From: Tranzscheliella williamsii
Taxonomy: Eukaryota > Basidiomycota > Ustilaginomycetes > Ustilaginales > Ustilaginaceae
DNA length: 64,000 nt
Assembly (NCBI GenBank): GCA_023212725.1
Contig: JALBYF010000064.1
Coordinates: 40,511-104,510, forward strand
Direction: 5' to 3'
The notes under the pieces were generated by a model. The model did no database searches. It was given only the letters and a program-made list of their open reading frames with translations, and was not told where the DNA came from. Position numbers and translations under genes: made by a program. This document shows positions 10,190 through 22,400 of this stretch, piece after piece; the first letter of the stretch is position 1; each line of letters starts with the position of its first letter.

Positions 10190-10666
10190 GATGGAGTAGC
10201 TGCTGACAGCAAGACAGTCTACTAGAACGGATCTAGATGGAATGGCGAGCGGAAGAGGTCATGGGCTAAGAGCGAGGCAAAGCGAGGCAGAGCGAGGCTC
10301 AGCGAGGCTCACTGTTGCTGATGCCTGGCTGGACAGTGCACGGTAGCCTTTCTTCCAGCTCACCTACTCATGCGACAAGTGGAAAGCGCGGTATGAACAA
10401 CCTAACATTCCAGCTACGTAAGCCTACTCAACGCGAAGCGCGTCCGCCAATTTCCGCCCGTCGTGTTGGTCTTCTTCTCCACTTGCTGTATCCCGCACTA
10501 TTCACATTGTGGATTTGCCTCTTAGCCTTCTCCCTTCCCACTGCCATCGACCTTTTCCTACTGGGCCAGAGCAGGTCAACTACAGGCACAAGCAACGCGG
10601 CACTTCTGCTGCCAGAGATCGCGTGACAGGAGAAACAAGATTGGCTATTGTTCAGTATCTCGCTCA
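10190..10666. promoter_or_regulatory. shared upstream region of OST1 and CDC45
   Basis: This 477-bp gap separates two divergent start codons, so it should hold both promoters. The only clear structure is the 10-bp tandem repeat at 10271-10310. No TATA box could be assigned with confidence. Confidence 0.5.
10271..10310. repeat. four tandem copies of AGCGAGGCNN
   Basis: Four consecutive 10-bp units share AGCGAGGC and differ only in the last two bases (AA, AG, TC, TC). They lie in the divergent OST1/CDC45 promoter gap, about 80 bp upstream of the OST1 start codon. Confidence 0.85.
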
Positions 10667-13096
10667 ATGGTCGTCGTAGCCTGTCCCAACTCGTCGCTGC
10701 TAGATGTGCACGTCGCCCCGCATCAGGACGGCATCGCTTCTGCTCCTTCCAGCAAGCACGACTATGCTTCGGCATACACACGCATTCGGTCCGCGGCGAG
10801 GGCCGCGGGCAATGGCGTATCCAGCGTCCTCATCCTCAGCTCGCCGGACGTGGACTCGGTCTGCGCCACTCGCATACTCACCACGCTGCTCATCGAGGAC
10901 GATATCCCGCATCGTATCGTTCCTGTCGATGGCTATCGCTCGCTGATGCAGACGCTCGCCTCCGCCTTCCCGGCGGATCCCAACGCCGCCTCTACGTCCG
11001 CCTCGGCCAACGTCTCCACCGACGTCAGGAGCCTGATCTTCATCAACCTCGGCGCCGTCCTCAGCTTGCCCACCACATTCCCCATCCCGGAGCAATGCAC
11101 GCTCCACGTCATCGATTCCCATAGGCCGTGGAACCTCGAGAATCTGTTTGCCACATCCGAAGCCAACGACAGCATTTGGTGTTGGGATGACGGCGAGGTG
11201 CTCAACAACCTGTGCCGACAGGGTGGCGAGAGAGACGCCTTTGAACGCCTCGAATTCGACCTGGCCGACAGCAGCGACGAAGACGAAGACGGCGACCAGG
11301 ACAGCGCCGGCGAAGAGGGGCGTAGCGGCGACGAGTTTAGCGACACCGATGCCGAAGAGGCGCGCGGCCAAGGCGGGAAGCGCAAGCGAAGCTCGGCCTC
11401 TCGGTCTCGCTCGCCGTCACGCTCCCGGTCCGCTTCGGCCGCCAGCTCGGTCCAAGACGGTTCGGACGACGAGGGCGGACGTTTTCGACGCGCGGCGTCA
11501 CACAAGAGGCGTCGGCGGCGCCGGCGCAACACGCATCCGGCCGCAGCGCGGCTGACCAACGCCGAGCGACATCGGTACCGCACTCTGCTGACGCGCTACT
11601 ACAACCGCGGAGAGAGCTTTGGCATGTCGGTCTCTTCGATGCTCTATCTCCTCTGCGAGAGCCTGGGGCGCTCGGACCGCGAGTCGCTCTGGCTCGCCGT
11701 GGTCGGGCTCACGTCGCTCTACCTCTCCAACTCGATCGACTTTGAGACGTACGACATGTATTCCTCCGCCTTTGCCTCGGAGGCGTTTGTCATTGAGCCA
11801 CGCGCCGCGCGCGAGCCGGTCGAGGGCTGGTCGGCCGACCTGCTGCACAAGGACGCGGACGAGGGTGAGAGGGCATCGCGTCCGGCGCCGCGGCGGCTGG
11901 TGCGGACGATTGCGCAGAACGCCAAGGCGGACGACGCAGACGACACCACGATCCGGATCAACGCGTCGGAGCTCCGCTTCACGCTTTACCGGCACTGGAG
12001 CCTGGAGAGCTCCATGTACCATACGGCCTACGTCGCGAGCAAGCTGGGCATCTGGCGCGAGCGCGGCCTGAGCAAGCTGCGTGGGCTGATGGCCAAGATG
12101 GGCTTCAGTCTGAGCGCAGTGCGCCAGAACTATGCGCATATGCCGCTCGACCTGCGCCGCAGCCTGGTGGCCAAGCTCGAGGCGATCGCGCCCGAGTACG
12201 GCCTGACCGAGCTGACCTACCGCGGGTTTGAGCGCAGCTTTGGTTTCCGCACTGCGGCGCTGGGCGCGAGCGACGTGGTCGAGGGGCTCTCGGCACTGCT
12301 GGTGGCGGCGCACGGTGTCAAGATTGAGGTCGAGACGCCGGGGATGCTGTTTGCGACGGGCGGGCCGGGGGGCGCACTCGCACCGCAGCCGCATCCGGCC
12401 ACGCAGGGGCAGCCGTCGGAGCTATTTGCTACCCAGCGGCTCTGGAGTCTCGGCGCGGCGTTGTCCGCGGAGCCAACGGCGTCGGCAGCCGGGGATGCTA
12501 CCGCCGAGGCAGACGAGGTGGCGCGGCTCGAGAGCGCCGAGCGCGAGGTGTGGGTAGCCAACTTCTACGAGGCGTACCGCGCGCTCGACGCGCGGCGAGC
12601 GGCGTCGGTGGATCTGCTCCGCTCTTCGCTCGTGCTCGCACAGGCGCTCCACCGCCGCATTGTTGCGCGCGGCGTCAGCCTGATCACCAACCAGACCATC
12701 CGCACCCTCCGCCACTTCCGCCTCGCCATCCTCAAGGACGGCCCCGACCTCGCCCTCTTCTCCCACCACGACATGCTCGCCCGCCTCGCCCGCTGGCTCG
12801 CCACAAGCCTCCGCGACATCATCATAGACTCCCACCAGCCCAAAGCCGCCAACGCGCCCCTCCCCTTCCTCCTCGCCGCCCTCATCCCTGCCCGCGACTC
12901 CTTCCTCGTCCTCGGCCATACCGCCGCCCCCCGCCACGGCGCTACAGAACACAACCACTTCACTACCGCCTTCACCCACGCCGCCAAACTCTCCGGCGCC
13001 CGCGTCCGCCACGACCGCTTCCAATCCGCCGCCATCCAGGTCCGCAAAAACGACCTCGCCGCCTTCATCGAAAAGGTTCACCTCAAGATCCGCTAA
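10667..13096 (+). CDS. CDC45: Cdc45, replication initiation and CMG helicase subunit
   Basis: The 809-residue protein is Cdc45, which joins Mcm2-7 and GINS in the replicative CMG helicase in the nucleus. The family is an inactive relative of DHH/RecJ phosphoesterases. Diagnostic parts are the N-terminal SSPDVDSVCATRIL and VPVDGYRSL, the central NRGESFGMSVSSMLYLL, and FETYDMYSSAFASEAF. The acidic inter-domain loop (about 201-225) is extended by an Arg/Ser-rich and polybasic tract running to about 295. The length is greater than the roughly 570-650 residues common in the family, largely because of this insertion and low-complexity parts around 555-620. It is a single exon and begins VVVACPNSSLLDVHV, close to the family N-terminus. 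Confidence 0.93.
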   Translation: MVVVACPNSSLLDVHVAPHQDGIASAPSSKHDYASAYTRIRSAARAAGNGVSSVLILSSPDVDSVCATRILTTLLIEDDIPHRIVPVDGYRSLMQTLASAFPADPNAASTSASANVSTDVRSLIFINLGAVLSLPTTFPIPEQCTLHVIDSHRPWNLENLFATSEANDSIWCWDDGEVLNNLCRQGGERDAFERLEFDLADSSDEDEDGDQDSAGEEGRSGDEFSDTDAEEARGQGGKRKRSSASRSRSPSRSRSASAASSVQDGSDDEGGRFRRAASHKRRRRRRRNTHPAAARLTNAERHRYRTLLTRYYNRGESFGMSVSSMLYLLCESLGRSDRESLWLAVVGLTSLYLSNSIDFETYDMYSSAFASEAFVIEPRAAREPVEGWSADLLHKDADEGERASRPAPRRLVRTIAQNAKADDADDTTIRINASELRFTLYRHWSLESSMYHTAYVASKLGIWRERGLSKLRGLMAKMGFSLSAVRQNYAHMPLDLRRSLVAKLEAIAPEYGLTELTYRGFERSFGFRTAALGASDVVEGLSALLVAAHGVKIEVETPGMLFATGGPGGALAPQPHPATQGQPSELFATQRLWSLGAALSAEPTASAAGDATAEADEVARLESAEREVWVANFYEAYRALDARRAASVDLLRSSLVLAQALHRRIVARGVSLITNQTIRTLRHFRLAILKDGPDLALFSHHDMLARLARWLATSLRDIIIDSHQPKAANAPLPFLLAALIPARDSFLVLGHTAAPRHGATEHNHFTTAFTHAAKLSGARVRHDRFQSAAIQVRKNDLAAFIEKVHLKIR

Positions 13097-13402
13097 ACCC
13101 GCACGCACCCCCCTCCGCACTACATCCCTGGCATCCAGTTCGTCCACAGTTCCGCTGCCGATCCCAGTACCCTTTTTCTTCCTCTGTACCTGTGCGCTCC
13201 ACGGACAGCCGCGGACGGATGTGAATGTGTATCGAATCATTGGGTCAAATCAGCGTGTCCTGTGGCCGGACGTATTATAGAGACAGCAGCCTAACGCGAG
13301 CGGTCGACCACAGTCAAGTCCGCACACGGCTCGGACGAGGGGTGAGGATGCGGGCGAGCAGAGGCGCGTGGGGGGAAGGACGTCGCTTCACGCTGCACCG
13401 CT

Positions 13403-14986
13403 TTACTCGGTGTCCATCGGCCGGGCCTGAGGCAGTGTTGAGGCGGCCGCGACCGGCTCTCGGGCCAGTTCGGGTGCGATGGCAGAGGTAGCTTCCGGGA
13501 CCGGAGGAGCAGGGGCTGGAGCAGGTGCCGATGCTGCCAGATCGGACGGATGAGCAGGGGGAGCCGCAGCGCTTTGGGCAGAGACCGGCCCCGCCGGGTT
13601 GCCCTGCTCTTCGAGCTCAGGGGCGATAACATTGCTGCTCAGCGCGGATGGCTGGCGCGGCGCTGTATCGGCGTCGAACCTCGGCGGCTTGGACGGCGTG
13701 TTCCAGGCGGACGACCTGTCCACCTTCATTGGCGTTCCGTTGAGCGACGACGTCGAGGGAGAGAGGCCGGCGGCGGCGGCGGCAGCAGCAGCGGCTTCCG
13801 CGCTCTTGGTGGATGCTCGAAGCTCTTCCAAGGTGACCAGGGGCTGGGCGGCGGTGGGCGAAGGCTCTTCCGGGCCACCTTCCTGTTGCTGGCGTTTGCG
13901 AACAAGCTTGGCATAGTGGAGGCCACAGGCATTGCACAGCGTGCGGGCACCGTCGGGCCCGCGTCGCCACTCTGGGGTCTCGCCAGTACCGCAAGCCTGG
14001 CAGGATCCGGGGGCAGGAGCGCGGCTCCGCTTCTTGTACTGAGGAGCCTTCATGTCTCCATCCAGCCCAGGAGAAGAGAAAGAGGTGGGCAACGATCCGT
14101 CTGGGAAGACGCGCAGGGCCGAGTTGGGCGTAAAAGGCATCAGAGGGAGACCGGTGGAGTGACGCCCTTGGCGGCTGCCACCGTCCTTGGGATCCCAGTC
14201 GGACGACCTCTGGCGCTTTCGGGCCGAGTCGAGACGTGACTCGGCGGAGCGCTTGGCATGGTCGTCGCCATCGAGCTGTCGCAAGGCTACTTCGGGCTGC
14301 GAGAGAAGGCTGCTAAGCGAGGAGGTAAGGTTGAGCGCCTTTTGGATGGTGGAGCGGACCTTGTTCGGCGTCGGGACATTGACCTGACTCATGTGGGCAA
14401 CACAGAAGTTGGCGATAGCGCTGGAAGCAGCATAGATGTCGCGCAGTTCTTCTTCTACCTTGCGCGGCAAACTGGGCTGCAGGATGCCCTGTTCTTCTGC
14501 CGCATCCTGTTCGGCGTCGCCCTCTTCAGAATGAGTCAGCGGGGCTGCGTCTACATGGCCATCGACCGGTGCGTCAGCCTCCATTGAGGCGTCACCCGCC
14601 AGTGTCTCTTGAGGAGCGGAGGAAGCGGTAGTCTGAGCAGCATCGCCGGCGTTAGGCTCGGCCTTGCCAGTTTCTACGCTGTTGCTGTTGGAAGCGTTGG
14701 TAGCAGCCGAGGCGAGCTCCGTGATGGTTTGGGCCGCAGAGGAGGCATCAGCAGCGGCAGCGGCAGCGGCTGCCACTGCCACTGGGTCGTCCGAGGCGGA
14801 TGTGTTGTCTGTTCCGCTTACTGGAAGCCTTGTGGCGTGATCTGGCGCGTCCTTGAATGCTGCGATGCCTGCCTCGAGCGGTCTGGAAGAGGACGATGTG
14901 GATGCCGACGGCGAAGAGGCCGAAACGGCAGGCGCGGTAGCGTTGATGTAAGCGGACGGGGCAGACGGGGCGTGTTCCGTCGACAT
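13403..14986 (-). CDS. GATA-type zinc finger transcription factor (NsdD-like finger)
   Basis: The 527-residue protein has one GATA finger at about residues 328-352, starting CQACGTGETPEWRRGPDGAR and ending LCNACG, then a basic tail LHYAKLVRKRQQQ. The loop between the cysteine pairs is 18 residues (CX2CX18CX2C), the fungal type seen in NsdD/SUB-1 regulators. The rest is Ala/Ser/Pro-rich, with one helical block (about 180-230, REVEEELRDIYAASSAIA-like) that NsdD-type proteins also carry. The frame stays open for 27 more codons to 15067, but I chose the ATG at 14986 (MSTEHAPSAPSAY), where the composition becomes protein-like. Likely nuclear; targets unknown. Confidence 0.88.
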   Translation of the reverse strand: MSTEHAPSAPSAYINATAPAVSASSPSASTSSSSRPLEAGIAAFKDAPDHATRLPVSGTDNTSASDDPVAVAAAAAAAADASSAAQTITELASAATNASNSNSVETGKAEPNAGDAAQTTASSAPQETLAGDASMEADAPVDGHVDAAPLTHSEEGDAEQDAAEEQGILQPSLPRKVEEELRDIYAASSAIANFCVAHMSQVNVPTPNKVRSTIQKALNLTSSLSSLLSQPEVALRQLDGDDHAKRSAESRLDSARKRQRSSDWDPKDGGSRQGRHSTGLPLMPFTPNSALRVFPDGSLPTSFSSPGLDGDMKAPQYKKRSRAPAPGSCQACGTGETPEWRRGPDGARTLCNACGLHYAKLVRKRQQQEGGPEEPSPTAAQPLVTLEELRASTKSAEAAAAAAAAAGLSPSTSSLNGTPMKVDRSSAWNTPSKPPRFDADTAPRQPSALSSNVIAPELEEQGNPAGPVSAQSAAAPPAHPSDLAASAPAPAPAPPVPEATSAIAPELAREPVAAASTLPQARPMDTE

Positions 14987-15327
14987 GATGCTGCGCTGCA
15001 ACTTGTGTCGCGTGAGCAGAGCCGGAAGAGGCAGAGAACGATGAGCGCAAAGAAAAGCTCGGTCCAAGTGCCGAGGTGTTGCTGATCGTGATGCGCTTAC
15101 GACGCAGAATGTATACGTGGATTACTGGCTGTGCCGCGACTGTATGCCGTTGCAATGCCCGGTCTGCTTCCGAGACGCGCGATCGTCAGCTATCTTCTTT
15201 ATTTTCTGTGGCTCAACGCGCTGTGTCGGTACGGCCGTAGCAGAAGAGGCGCACCGCGGATGGGATGCAAGCAGATGCGTGGACGCTGACTGCTTCGGAT
15301 ACTATCCGGCCGGGAGTTGGCTAGACA

Positions 15328-15416
15328 GGTGGATGGGTGGAAGAATGAGTGGGTGGATGGGTGGATGGATGGGCGGATGGACGGATGGATGGATGGAGGA
15401 ATGAATGGATGGAAGG
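15328..15416. repeat. GGAT/GGTGGATG microsatellite
   Basis: About 89 bp of imperfect tetranucleotide repeat, mostly GGAT with GGGT, GGAC and GAAT variants. It lies upstream of the GATA factor gene. Translations through it (His/Pro/Ile-rich on one strand) are a by-product of the repeat. Confidence 0.9.
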
Positions 15417-18375
15417 AGACAGCAAGGAGGGAGAGCGGTACAGTGTATATACTTGGCTTGTTTCAGCTGACTTTGAAGGAGGGTGCCGCGAGGTCGAGAT
15501 GAGCTGGTAGAAATAGGAGCGAGGGGACGGTTGTGGACGATGGAGGGCGCAGACACGATAGCTGGGAAGAGGGAGAGGAAGGCATTACCCACCGACCGAG
15601 AGGACCGATGAAGAAGAACGCCTCCGGGCCAGCCAGGACAAGGCAGAGAGGCGACTATAGTCAGCCAACTCAAGCCAACTCAAGCCAAGCCAAGCGGGAA
15701 AAGGCCCATCCAAATCGAAATCAGAACGCGACGGGGTCTACAGCGCGACGGTGCATCTGCTTTTGGAGCGCAATTGCAAACGACCGATCTGGCTTCAAAT
15801 TTCGAGACTACCCAATCGGGCAGGTATCAAATCAGATGCGTGACACATTGAAAATGGAATCGGTGGTGGTCATCATCGGTCCGACACGGACGACATGGCC
15901 ATGCAAGTGCATCGTCACACTAGATTGACGTCGAGAGTCAGCTTGGTACTCGAACTTCACGCCTCTCGTTGTGCAGTCAGCAAGGAAGACAGAGGGGTGA
16001 GGACGGGCAGGTGCAGGGGTAGGAGGTGTCACTGGCTCGAAACGCAAGGACCGCTTAAGCATGGCTGCGAACCAAGCGAATCGGCTCCAGATCTGGCTCC
16101 GATGCCGAGATGAGCGGCCAAGAGGTTAAGAGCTGATGCAACGGCGATGGCCATGGACATGGGTTTCCGGTGAGGAGCTGTACAATTAGCGCTGCCGAGG
16201 AAGGTGGCAAGTGCATTCCTATTTCTCGGCCACCGCTCCCGATTCGGAGTTCTTTCCGTGCCTGCATTCCGTTTCTTACTCCACGTCGATTTCCCGCGTA
16301 TGCGTGCTTACAGTGTGAGTTGTTAGTGGGAGTAGCTCGTCACGTCCGACAAAATGAGACTTGCCTGGCTAGGCGCACAGCATCGGCGCTGTCGTCACAA
16401 GCCGATGCAGCCGTCCCGATAAGGCCCACAGCAAGCGTGGCAGTGGGTGGAGACGGCAAGAACTGGTTGTCGCGCACAAGCAAGAGATGAAGACATCCTC
16501 AATAGTGCTGACCTCGGTCTGCTGAGCAATAAGGATGCCGTCAAGTAGACAGCTAGTGCTACTTGATCGTGCAGTCTTCCCACTCTTTGTCTGCGTGTCC
16601 CCACCGTCGTAGAGACCGGTACCAATTCATGCAATGCGGAAAATCACAATGAACCGGCTCTCTTTCGTACCAACGCGGCGACAGATACCGTCGAAGCGTC
16701 CGACCGGTCTATGGTGTAGACAGCTGAAGGTTGACCTTTGTTACCTCCATCCAGCGCCTCGATGATTCTCCTGGTCGTTCTCGCACGGCCTTGTCAATCG
16801 GTAGGTTGGGCCACTACCGCCATGCTTTTGCGGGTCTGCAATACCTTAAACACAAGAGCCTTAGTACACATTCCACGTACGACCGCCGACGCGAGGTTTG
16901 CCATCCATCCCGAGCTACTCTCGTCGGACTAGCCAACGTCGCTTCGGCAGAGGGTACTCCGCGTCCGCTTCAAGAGGAAATTTACCAGTCGGAGCTACGG
17001 ACAGCTCTCGGTGTCGTAGTGGGCATCGGGCCGAGCTTTGCCCTCATTCCTCGTATCTGGTTGCAATACATCCTGCGAATGAAGACGGTCGGACCTGTAC
17101 CAGCTTCAAAGCTCTCCGCGCGCCCACTCCACTTCAACGCCCGTGCATTCCATCGGATTGCCTAAAAGGCGTTCAGCGAATCGAGGCAGCTTGGCTATAC
17201 GACCTTTGTAGCCAAGTTGGCCCCGTCACAAGGCCAGACTGAGAAATACGTATTGTCGCAAGAAAGTCGTTGAGGCTATCGTGTTCTAAGCGACCGGTAG
17301 TGTCGATGGGAGCCGCCCATGTCAATTCTCTTCAAGAAGTCTAGGCTTTGAACTTCAGGCGAGCTTGGTTGGCAAAGCAGACCCCACCCACTCAACTGTA
17401 GCAACAGCACATAAAGCATGTACGAGATGCGAGGTGCCGCGGTTGCAAATTGAGGCTTGCGGCTCAGCTTGCAAAAGAAGAGTGTGAAATCGGACCTATC
17501 TCGACCCGATGCGTTCATTGCACTCGATTCTGCCAAATTTTCGAATCGATTGTTGGGGATCGGCTCGCGATCCGTTGCAGCACTTGCTTCAACGTGGGCC
17601 ACACGAGCCTTGCATCGGCGATTCGTCACCAGACTGCATCCGGATTCGCATCTGAGCATCGGGTCCCTCTCCGAGATCTGGAAGTGTTGCAGGACTCTAT
17701 TTCCATATTCGCCTTCTGGGCAACACCAAAGATCGTGTCAGAGAGAAGAGTGTCGGCCCTCGCAAGAAGTGTGAGCGCAATGAACGACGATGTTGTCAGC
17801 GCGCTGTCGACCGCCGAATCATCACAATCAACCATATTCGGGATTGCGATCTGGCTGCAGCCGAACGTCGGGCGGGAAGGCTTCCTCAGCAGCATAGCGA
17901 ACCAGCGTAGAAAGCCGCGAGCGCCGCTCAACTACGATCGCTGCTTCACCGTGATTGTTGCGCAAGACCGTATCACCGAACCCCGACCTGGGAGGTATAG
18001 CAGAGCTGTTGTGGGCCGTCTGAACAAATGCGTTAGCTGCGCCATCCTCCAACATATACCTTGTCCCTGGGCGCCGGGGCGCATTGAACTCGTCTGTTCA
18101 GTTCAGTAAGCAGACTAGTAGGCTCATGTTCATGCCTAACGGGAGCCAGCCGCCTTGGTGAGCAGCGGCAATTCGCTTTAGCTGCAGGGTAAGCAAGCTT
18201 TGTCGAAAGGGCATACGACAAATTTCTTGCACCGAACGTCAAACGTGGCCAACCCGGCGTACCGAATCCGTCCACTCACACTTTAGTAGGCCGCATTGGT
18301 CTCCGATGATCGGACTCGGAAGCGTGGGAAGCCACCGATGGCGACTCCTTACTGTAGCAAGCAAGCGAAGAATAG

Positions 18376-18396
18376 ATTCATGATTCACGATTCATC
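18376..18396. repeat. three tandem ATTCAYG-type heptamers
   Basis: ATTCATG, ATTCACG and ATTCATC follow one another directly. It is a short intergenic repeat with no assigned function. Confidence 0.6.
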
Positions 18397-19467
18397 CTAC
18401 TGAGGCGAAGGACGTTGGTCATGGTCTAACAAGTAAAAATACATTCATCAACGCGCAACATCGGGCTAAAGCGCGTCGGCGGTTGCTTCAATTCTTTTCT
18501 TTGCCTAGCACGCTCGACTCACGTAGTAAAAGCAACCGCTGTCGCGTTGTTTTGCGTCCCCTAATCGAGCAACGGGTTCAGCCCAAGCGTAAACCGATGA
18601 CCAACATTAATTTCTATTTTCCCAGTCAGGCAAGCTAAAAAAGGCTGTTACGTATCTGCATCTGTACGAAAGGAGTTTAGTTTCAGATGTCCAGCTCTCC
18701 GCATGACTTCAGAGTAGGCAAATAACACGTTTAAACTAGACAAACGATGCATGCGCGCAGCACAGCTTACTGCGTCGGTTTGTCTACCAAGACACTTGTG
18801 TGACTTACAACACGGACACACACATAGACATGGCTGCAACAATCCGCCATCCATGATCATTGCGGGATGCTCACAACGATCCAAGCCTAGCTCTCCACTC
18901 GCTACCATCCCTCCTTCCACCTGTTCGTCCCTTCTGACCAGATCGCCTCGCTTGAAGTTGCTCACTTCACGAGATCACTGAGGTACCTCCTTCGACCACT
19001 TCAGCTTCATCTCGTAATCTAGCTCGACTCAACATTTCATCATCTGCATTGTGCCCGCTCCGTCTATCCGCTTTGATCCTCGTTCTCGCAGCATCATCCG
19101 CACCACTTTCAGTTCGAGCCTCGGCCAGCTCAACGCGGCGCCTTGCCATCTGCGCCTCGCACCTCCTACTCGTCTGATCTTTGCCTTTCCAACGTCACTG
19201 CCTGCTCTCGACCCATCTGTCACAAGCCTGTTCTTACGCTTAAGGATTGTCTAGTGTATAACGTTGCCCAGCGCTGCTACCTGGCTTCTTCTGCAAAGGT
19301 GCACCCTTTGTTCTCTCGGGGTATCAGGAAAGTGCCTACCTGCTCCAGTTTCCTCTCCTTCGCCAATAGCAAGAGCCCCGATGTCTGCCCACCTACTCAC
19401 ACTGCCACAAATTGCTGCCCGGAATCTCAGGTCTTGAAGCTTGTGTCTCGGCAGCTGATTCGTCGAG

Positions 19468-22400
19468 ATGGCTTCGAGCGTCTCCAATATGGAGGACCCG
19501 GTCGGCCTTTCTAACAAGAAAAAACCGGCTTTTGCCGCATTCTGGGAAAGACAGCGCAAAGATAGCTCTACCCCCGCTACGCTACCGCCTCCACTTCATC
19601 ATGATCCGCCAAAGCAAGCTGTATCAGCGAACACCGCATCGCAGCAGCCCGGTCCTCCGGCGCCATTGACATCGAAGGACGCGGTCCCACCCCCTGCAGC
19701 CCCAGGTTTTGTTGGCGTCCAAAGATTGATTCAGCAGTATTCTCTCTCGGGGCTTGCTGGGACGCCGTCTAGCTCGACGCCGACGACGCAGCCACCTTCG
19801 CACCTGACCCGGTCCGCCTCTTCCAAGCGGCCAAACATATCTCCACACAGCTCAGCGACCGTCCCCCCCACCATCACGACCCACCTCGCCGCGGAGAAGC
19901 CAGACGGTCCACATCTAGTCGAGGGTCCGACACTGGGTCGTCCACCGTCTCCCTCCCAACCACCAAAACCGGCGTCAATCACGTCGCCTGTGGCAGAACG
20001 GAAGAGATCCACTCGTCATCAAGCGACCCGAGATGTCCTACCCCAAGAGAAAGCCACACGCACGCAGGCCGTCGACAGTGGTAATCTCGCGACGGCCACT
20101 CTGCGCACTGCCGACGACCCTTGGCCTCTACCAGCGTTGCCAGCAAGCTCACTTTCACAGAGCATGCGTCGCGGCGAATCCACTGATTCAGATGGTGCAG
20201 ATTCGCAACTGACACCTCGGCCGACAAGAATCGGCGATAAAGCGAGGGAGACAGATGCCGAAAGAGTGAGGAGGCGACGCAAATTGCTAAAGGAGCAACT
20301 GCGTAATCGGAGCAACAAGAGGCGTAGTGCAGGCGCGCCAGAGCTTACAGATCCTCTCTTGCCGTCATCTGACGAGGATTCCGATCAAGATGATATCGAC
20401 GCTGGTGGGTTTGCTCGCGACAAGCACAGCTTGGATGTTGGCAAGAAGCGCAATTCCATCCAGCGTCGGTCTCGTGACGCTACTATCGAGCAGAAACCCA
20501 ACCAGCAGGGCATGCCGAAGGATTCAGGCTCATCATCATCGAATTCTCCCGACAGTGCAAGCAGACCTGAAAGATTTTATGACACGCAAAGCCACGTATC
20601 GACGCCTTCAAAGATAAATCCCACCTCGACATCTCGGATCGAAGCTGGTCTAGATTTCACTCCCAAGCGTGCGCCTTCGCTAGAGGATACTCGACCTTGG
20701 CTTGAGTTTAGCCCATTACTGACTGAAGCAGAACTTCATGACGATCCCACTCAAACCATTGATACTTCGCTTCTCACTTCTACGAGTCAATCCAGAATTG
20801 ATGAGGCAGTCAACGATCTTACCACCCTCCCATCAGCTTCGTCATCCGCTCTGGTGCCAACAAGATCGGATGATTCTCTTGTTTCGCCTCCGGGGTTGGG
20901 TTTGTCGAACGCGCCGCAGTTGCCCCCCGCCACTTCATATCTAGCTATGCAATCTCCGACACAAGCTTCAAGTCTTCGTTCGCATCGCAACACTGCTCTA
21001 CCGCCCCCAAGACCCTCGCCGAACGCTCCTCTCCCTCCACCGCCTACTGTGAGCATACATCGTTCTGGAAGTATTGACAGGGATGCAAGCACCGTGCGAA
21101 GCCAACGCAAGATGGTCGACGGAACCATGGGAGTAAGCATCGACGATCGCACGAACTCCAGCTTACGCTACACTCCCGAGCAGGAGTCCGTTTTGCCGGA
21201 GCTCATCTCGGAACCGACCTTGTCAGTCCCAGTGATCCGGGAAAGGAGCAATTCGCTACGTCGTAGCGAAGGTGTTCCTAGTCTCAAGCACGCGAAGCAG
21301 GGTCTAGCGCGGACCGAGAATGCATCCCTATCGTCAGATGAACCTACAACAGCCACTGCACAAAGGCAGGTTGCGAGACCTTCCATGATCGGACGACCTC
21401 GTGGATTTACGGTTGGCGCTATCCCCGCCTCGCCCACTCTAAATCGTGGATCCGCTCAATCCGTGACGCCGACAAAGTCAAGGCCAAGATCTCTCTTGTC
21501 CAACGAAATTTTTCCCGGTCTCGACTTGGCTGAGACACGACAACGTTCTTCTGCTCTGCCGGACGCCTCAGGTATTAGAGATGCTCGCCTAGGAGATCTC
21601 TCTACACGAAAGGGAAACAACACTCTGATTGCGTCTGCTCAAACTAGTCCAAATGCCGGTCGATCAAGCGCTGCCGGTGGTAGGAGCACTAGCTACTTTG
21701 GAGTGGGCATTGGCGAACGGGAAAGAGGTACGGCAGCTGAGACGGCTGCGCAGGGATCCGGCGGCGGCGAACGGCGGCCGAGCGTAGGTAGCCGGGCCCG
21801 AAGCGGAAGCAGTGCTAGCCTATTGCAACAGGTGAACTCGCACCCCAAGTCACATGCCAGCTTCGTGATCGCTGTCGTGGGTCATTCGCTCTCGGGCAAG
21901 TCGACGGTGATCAAAAAGGGATTGCGCCAGTTCGGCCTCTCCAAGCCCCATGTCCTGTCCGAAAAGGTGACATCGCATTCTACCGTCTGCGTTGTCGATC
22001 AGGAGCAGCGCACTATCGAAGTGCTTGAGATCGATGCATCTGTGCTATTGAACGGTCCTAGCAAAAGGTTTGCATGGCCCAAATTCCTACCTCGCATCGA
22101 CGCTGTCATTCTCTGCTACGATGCCTCTGAAATCGCCTCTTTCCGTGGCATGTCGGAACTGCTCGAAAACTTTGCGGTAGCCAACCTGAGCACCGTAATG
22201 CTAGCGTGCAAGTCAGAAGTACATCCGAAGGCTGTCGACCCATACTACGCAAGCGACATGGCCTGCGTATACAATGTAGGCTTGGCAGAATGCACCGTCC
22301 AAAGTGAGGAAGGCAAGAAGAGGATGCGCGACTGTTTCTCGTATCTGGTAAAAGAGGTTGCAAAATCTCGCAGTGGACGTTCACGTCGGGGGCAAGCGAC

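Larger units (their letters stand above)
14987..19467. other. 4.5-kb stretch without a recognisable gene
   Basis: No coding region here could be tied to a family. Open frames reach 219 codons (17450-18109), but they lack an ATG start or protein-like composition. The stretch holds a GGAT microsatellite, a 10-bp direct repeat (GCCAACTCAA twice, 15663-15682) and a small ATTCAYG repeat. The right 500 bp is pyrimidine-rich and probably forms the promoter and leader of the RasGEF gene. No tRNA-like A and B boxes were found by eye. Confidence 0.5.

Noticed and set aside
15302..15673. His/Pro/Ile-rich frame on the minus strand
   Set aside because: It is a translation of the GGAT microsatellite.
17450..18109. 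219-residue frame in the gene-free stretch
   Set aside because: It starts at a TTG, has no ATG near its beginning, and no family or signal feature was seen.
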